Of a stretch of DNA of 26,203 nt, positions 23,072-26,203 are shown in pieces; the first letter of the stretch is position 1; each line of letters starts with the position of its first letter. A program made the position numbers and the translations under genes. Source of the stretch: Clostridia bacterium (GTDB lineage Bacteria > Bacillota > Clostridia > Christensenellales > CAG-917); the NCBI GenBank assembly GCA_900763875.1, contig CAAFLX010000024.1, forward strand, positions 1-26,203. Direction: 5' to 3'. The notes beneath the pieces were generated by a model. The model did not search any database, had not been told where the DNA came from, and saw only the letters and a list, made by a program, of their open reading frames with translations.

Positions 23072-24568
23072 ATGGCATATACATCATTATATCGCAAATA
23101 TCGTCCCGACACATTCGACAAGGTTATCGGGCAAGATCATATCGTGCGCACGCTCAAAAACCAGATTGCTCAAAACAACGTGGGGCATGCGTACATTTTT
23201 ACAGGCACGAGAGGCACGGGCAAGACTTCGGTTGCAAAGATTTTTGCAAGGGCGGTCAACTGTCTGTCTCCTCTTGCCGACGGCTCGCCGTGCGGAAAGT
23301 GCGACAACTGCGTGGAGCTTGCATCTAGCTCCAATTTCGACATTCTCGAAATCGACGCCGCGTCAAACAACTCGGTTGATCAAATCAGGGAGCTTACCGA
23401 CAAAATCGGTTTTCCGCCGACGGTTGGCAAATACAAAGTCTACATCGTTGACGAAGTTCATATGCTCTCCAAAGCGGCATTCAACGCACTTCTCAAAACT
23501 CTCGAAGAGCCGCCGTCCCACGCGATATTTATCCTTGCAACGACCGAGATTCATCAAATCCCGGCGACAATTTTGTCAAGGTGCTTGCGTTTTGATTTCA
23601 GACTTGTGCCCAACGGCGTAATTGCAAGTCGTATTCGTTTCATTTTTGACGACATCGGCGTAAAATACGAAAACGAGGCGGTTGACCTCATTGCGTCGGC
23701 AGGCGCGGGGAGCGTGCGTGACGCGTTGTCCATTGCGGATATGTGCGTGAGCTATTGCGACTTTAACGTCACCTATGACGGCGTATTGGAAGTTTTGGGC
23801 GCGGCTGACCCAAAGAAACTACAAGCTCTTGCAACTGCCATTGCGGACGGCAATACGGACGAGGCTCTTCAAGAAGTCGCCGCACTTTGCGACCTAGGAA
23901 AGAGCGTTCCCATTCTTGCGCAAGACCTTGCGACACTGTTTAGAAACGTGTTGTATATCAAAAACTGTTCGACGGCAAAGACCTTGCTTGCTTTGCCCGA
24001 GGCGATATATTCTTCGCTTTCGGATATGGCAAAGAAGTATTCCACCGAAAAGTGTATGGGCATTATGAAGATTATGTCCTCGCTGGAGGGGGAGTTCCGC
24101 TATAGCGCGCAACATCGAATACTGTTTGAGGCGGCTGTCGTGCTTGCATCGAGCGGCGGCGATAGGGACGTCAAGATTGAGGAGTTGCAAATGCGCGTCG
24201 CTCGGCTTGAAAAAATGCTTGCGCACGCGAGGAAATCGGATTTTGAGTGCGCACCTGTCGTGATGGATGCGAGGCAGGTGTGGCTCAGAGTAGCATCCGA
24301 ATTGAGACAAAACGGCTACACGCTTCTTGCTTTGTCCACTCAAGACGCACAGTTCGATATGACCGAGGACGAATACCACGTCAAGGTCGCAGACGCTGCA
24401 ACGCTCAACCTGCTTGAGGACAAGAAAAATCGGGACGCTATAAACGCCGCTTTCAAGAGCGTGGACGAGCGTCACCGCCTTGTCATCGAAACAGAACGCC
24501 ACCTCGACGAGGACAAAGCTCTGCCTTTTGTCAAGGAAATGTTTGGCTCGCTTTTGGAAATTAAGTGA
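23072..24568 (+). CDS. dnaX: DNA polymerase III subunit gamma/tau
   Basis: The clamp-loader ATPase that loads the sliding clamp during replication. It begins M-A-Y-T-S-L-Y-R-K-Y-R-P, the standard DnaX N-terminus. Walker A is G-T-R-G-T-G-K-T (45-52), a four-cysteine zinc site uses Cys64, Cys74, Cys77 and Cys80, and V-D-E-V-H follows as Walker B, then the S-R-C sensor region. Its 498 residues make it shorter than many tau proteins, so the C-terminal part is reduced. No Shine-Dalgarno site precedes the ATG and the -10 box ends 7 bp before it. ybaB and recR follow, as in many Bacillota. Confidence 0.95.
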   Translation: MAYTSLYRKYRPDTFDKVIGQDHIVRTLKNQIAQNNVGHAYIFTGTRGTGKTSVAKIFARAVNCLSPLADGSPCGKCDNCVELASSSNFDILEIDAASNNSVDQIRELTDKIGFPPTVGKYKVYIVDEVHMLSKAAFNALLKTLEEPPSHAIFILATTEIHQIPATILSRCLRFDFRLVPNGVIASRIRFIFDDIGVKYENEAVDLIASAGAGSVRDALSIADMCVSYCDFNVTYDGVLEVLGAADPKKLQALATAIADGNTDEALQEVAALCDLGKSVPILAQDLATLFRNVLYIKNCSTAKTLLALPEAIYSSLSDMAKKYSTEKCMGIMKIMSSLEGEFRYSAQHRILFEAAVVLASSGGDRDVKIEELQMRVARLEKMLAHARKSDFECAPVVMDARQVWLRVASELRQNGYTLLALSTQDAQFDMTEDEYHVKVADAATLNLLEDKKNRDAINAAFKSVDERHRLVIETERHLDEDKALPFVKEMFGSLLEIK

Positions 24569-24669
24569 GAAAATCAAAACGAAATATGCCCAAGTTGGGG
24601 GCATAAATCAACGCAAACAATCGTGCATAGCACGCAAAAATTTTATTATTATCAACTTGGAGGAACAAC

Positions 24670-24993
24670 ATGGGATTCGGCGGATTTGGCGGCGGAAACA
24701 TGCAACAACTTATGAAACAAGCCCAAGCAATGCAAAGAAAATTGCAAGAGGCTCAACAGGAAATAGCTGAAACCGAGGTTACGGGCAGCGCGGCAGGCGG
24801 TATGGTGGAGGTGACTTTGACGGGCGATAAGACTCCCGTTTCGGTCAGCATCAAGCCCGAGGCGGTTGACCCCGAGGACGTAGAAATGCTCGAAGATATG
24901 ATTCTTGCGGCTCTCAACGATGCAACCGAGCAAGCAGACAAACTCTCAAAAGACCTTCTCGGCCCTTTGGGCGGCGCAGGCGGAATGTTTTGA
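24670..24993 (+). CDS. ybaB: YbaB/EbfC family nucleoid-associated protein
   Basis: A 107-residue DNA-binding protein of the YbaB family, which forms dimers and associates with the nucleoid. Its Gly-rich start M-G-F-G-G-F-G-G-G-N, the helix M-Q-Q-L-M-K-Q-A-Q-A-M-Q, and the core G-M-V-E-V-T-L-T-G are typical. GGAGG lies 6 nt before the ATG, a strong site in contrast to dnaX. It lies between dnaX and recR, the standard arrangement. The 101-nt gap after dnaX has two small hairpins (TATGCCC/GGGCATA and CGTGC/GCACG) without U-tracts. Confidence 0.95.
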   Translation: MGFGGFGGGNMQQLMKQAQAMQRKLQEAQQEIAETEVTGSAAGGMVEVTLTGDKTPVSVSIKPEAVDPEDVEMLEDMILAALNDATEQADKLSKDLLGPLGGAGGMF

Positions 24994-25024
24994 TTGCTTA
25001 AAAACCAACTGAGCTAAACTTTGA

Positions 25025-25072
25025 CAATCGGCGGTGACGATTGCATTTTTTGCGATTGCCAACCACCGATTG
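25025..25072 (+). other. Hairpin between ybaB and recR
   Basis: CAATCGGCGGT (25025-25035) can pair with ACCACCGATTG (25062-25072) with one mismatch. It ends 16 nt before the recR ATG, so it may affect recR translation or mRNA processing. It has no U-tract after it. Confidence 0.45.
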
Positions 25073-25088
25073 TAATTTGTTGATTTGT

Positions 25089-25673
25089 ATGAAATATATC
25101 GAACCGCTTGCAAGGCTTATTGCACAACTATCAAAACTGCCCTCTGTCGGCGAAAAGACTGCGGCGCGTTATGCCTACGCAATTCTTAACTCGCCCGACG
25201 ATGAGGTCAACGAGCTTGTAGACGCAATCCGTGACGTCAAGCAAAACGTGCATTTTTGCAAGATTTGCGGAAACTACACCGAAAATGAGGTTTGCGACAT
25301 TTGTCAATCTCGCAAACCCACCACCATTTGCGTTGTAAAAGAGCCAAAAGACATTGTCGCCCTCGAAAAGGTCAAAGATTTTAAGGGCGTTTATCACGTT
25401 TTGGGCGGAGTTATTTCGCCGATGGAACACGTCGGGCCAAACGACATTCGCATCAAGGAACTTCTTTCTCGTCTTGACGGCGTTGATGAGGTCATTCTTG
25501 CCACCAATCCCGACGTTGAAGGCGAAGCAACCGCCATGTACATCGCTCGTCTAATCAAGCCCCTAGGCATCAAAGTCACTCGCATCGCGCGCGGCTTGCC
25601 GGAGGGGAGTGTGATTGAGTATGCGGATGAGAGTACGTTGTCGCGTGCCCTCTCCTCTCGAATAGAACTCTAA
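25089..25673 (+). CDS. recR: Recombination protein RecR
   Basis: Acts with RecF and RecO to load RecA in gap repair. The 194-residue protein has the N-terminal helix-hairpin-helix (L-S-K-L-P-S-V-G-E-K-T-A), the C4 zinc finger (Cys57, Cys60, Cys69, Cys72) and a TOPRIM domain starting at C-V-V-K-E-P. The ATG at 25089 gives the usual M-K-Y-I-E-P-L start, though its ribosome site is weak; an in-frame TTG at 25041 would add 16 residues unlike the family. Its stop codon is inside the outer arm of palindromic repeat copy D. Confidence 0.94.
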   Translation: MKYIEPLARLIAQLSKLPSVGEKTAARYAYAILNSPDDEVNELVDAIRDVKQNVHFCKICGNYTENEVCDICQSRKPTTICVVKEPKDIVALEKVKDFKGVYHVLGGVISPMEHVGPNDIRIKELLSRLDGVDEVILATNPDVEGEATAMYIARLIKPLGIKVTRIARGLPEGSVIEYADESTLSRALSSRIEL

Positions 25674-25808
25674 GACAGCACTAAATCGCGACTAACTTTG
25701 TCAGGCACGACTTGCCTCAAAATCACGTACGTCTATGTACGTTGGGTTTTGATTCAAGCCGTGCCTTTCGCGTTATTCATCAATTTATTGCCGTCTTAGA
25801 GTTCTATT
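25661..25808. repeat. Nested palindromic repeat, copy D
   Basis: Its perfect 16-bp outer arms (AATAGAACTCTAAGAC at 25661-25676 and its complement at 25793-25808) share no sequence with copies A or B. The inner arms AGGCACGACTTG (25703-25714) and CAAGCCGTGCCT (25755-25766) pair with one G-T. The linker GCGACTAACTTTGTC, the loop CACGTACGT...GTACG and the tail TTCGCGTTATTCATC correspond to copy A. The left arm includes the recR stop codon. No U-tract follows. Confidence 0.85.
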
Positions 25809-25850
25809 GTTGTAAAAAAATCAATATTGCGCTTATAGTTCGATGCGATT

Positions 25851-25959
25851 CTTATAGCATAGACTAGCTGCGGCAGAGCCGCTCTCCCCGAGTAGTCGCG
25901 TACGTTTATGTACGCTCCTACCCGTTGAGAGTGGCTCTTTCTTGTTTGTCCTCTACAAG
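25851..25959. repeat. Nested palindromic repeat, copy E
   Basis: The inner arms AGAGCCGCTCTC (25875-25886) and GAGAGTGGCTCT (25927-25938) pair with one wobble. The linker GACTAGCTGCGGC, the loop CGCGTACGTTTATGTACGCTCC and the tail TTCTTGTTTGTCCTC match the family. The outer stem is weak (CTTATAG with CTACAAG). It touches the dispersed repeat that runs to the window end. Confidence 0.75.
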
Positions 25960-26203
25960 GGGGGCAGGGTGTACTCTAAATGCAATTTCCCCCTTCCTCA
26001 CGTGTTTCCCCAACCGCCGTTCCCCCTTAAAAGGGAACCCACGGCGTCCGCTCCGCGTGGGGACACACTCGGCACTCGCATAGATAAGGACATTTTTCTC
26101 ATTATGCCACTTCGCCTGCGTGGCGGCTACGCAACAGAATGCCACGCATTCTCGTACTATTCGTCAAGCTCGGCGCTCCACTTTCTCATCGCCTTGCGAT
26201 TCG
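25952..26203 (-). repeat. Dispersed intergenic repeat, copy 2 (inverted, runs off window)
   Basis: On the - strand, 26203-26055 matches 10397-10545 closely and 26010-25952 matches 10600-10662 more loosely. The segment between (about 26010-26055) differs. No gene is seen. The element continues beyond the window, so its true end is unknown. Confidence 0.75.

Overview
The window looks like a piece of a Bacillota (Firmicutes) chromosome, most likely from an uncultured Clostridia-type lineage. The basis is the dnaX-ybaB-recR gene order, strong Shine-Dalgarno sites, TTG and GTG starts, a dlt-like surface acylation operon, a proofreading-deficient Pol I, and a clostridial-style type II-A Cas9. Almost every gene reads on the + strand; the clear exception is tracrRNA. 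No transposase, integrase, rRNA or tRNA was seen.

Layout. (1) 47-6250: a dlt-like operon with a sigma-A-type promoter. It encodes an SGNH/DltD-like protein, an MBOAT (DltB-like) acyltransferase, a DltA-like adenylating enzyme, a fold-III PLP enzyme and an acyl carrier protein, and ends in a terminator. The PLP enzyme is not part of the classical dltABCD set, and the MBOAT itself ends in the DltX-like motif F-x-Y-x-x-F. Together they suggest that an amino acid is loaded on the carrier, probably modified there, and esterified to a surface polymer. (2) 6277-7186: a PflA/PflX-like radical SAM protein. (3) 7421-10053: uracil salvage, a permease and upp, preceded by a promoter, a 40-codon ORF and an intrinsic terminator that look like an attenuation leader. 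(4) 10049-10690: two copies of a nested palindromic repeat and a second, unrelated dispersed repeat. (5) 10713-14850: patatin-like phospholipase, polA and coaE.

(6) 15093-21851: a complete type II-A CRISPR-Cas locus. tracrRNA lies upstream of cas9 on the opposite strand. It is followed by cas9, cas1, cas2 and csn2, which overlap one another, then a leader, an array of six 36-bp repeats with five 30-bp spacers, and a terminator. The tracrRNA promoter sits inside the cas9 translation start region. The probable cas mRNA leader is antisense to the whole tracrRNA. The array leader carries both an ATTTGAG anchoring motif and a 13-nt anti-repeat-like segment. (7) 22032-22766: a membrane-anchored protein with a possible SPOR domain. 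(8) 22859-25673: phased A-tracts, an apparently leaderless dnaX, ybaB and recR. (9) 25661-26203: two more copies of the nested palindrome and an inverted copy of the second dispersed repeat, which runs off the window.

The least explained items are the nested palindromes (long inner and outer stems with changing but still complementary arms, twice enclosing the stop codon of the gene before them), the dlt-like operon with its PLP enzyme and fused acceptor motif, and the RNA circuitry of the CRISPR locus. All calls rest on reading the sequence; no database search or folding program was run.
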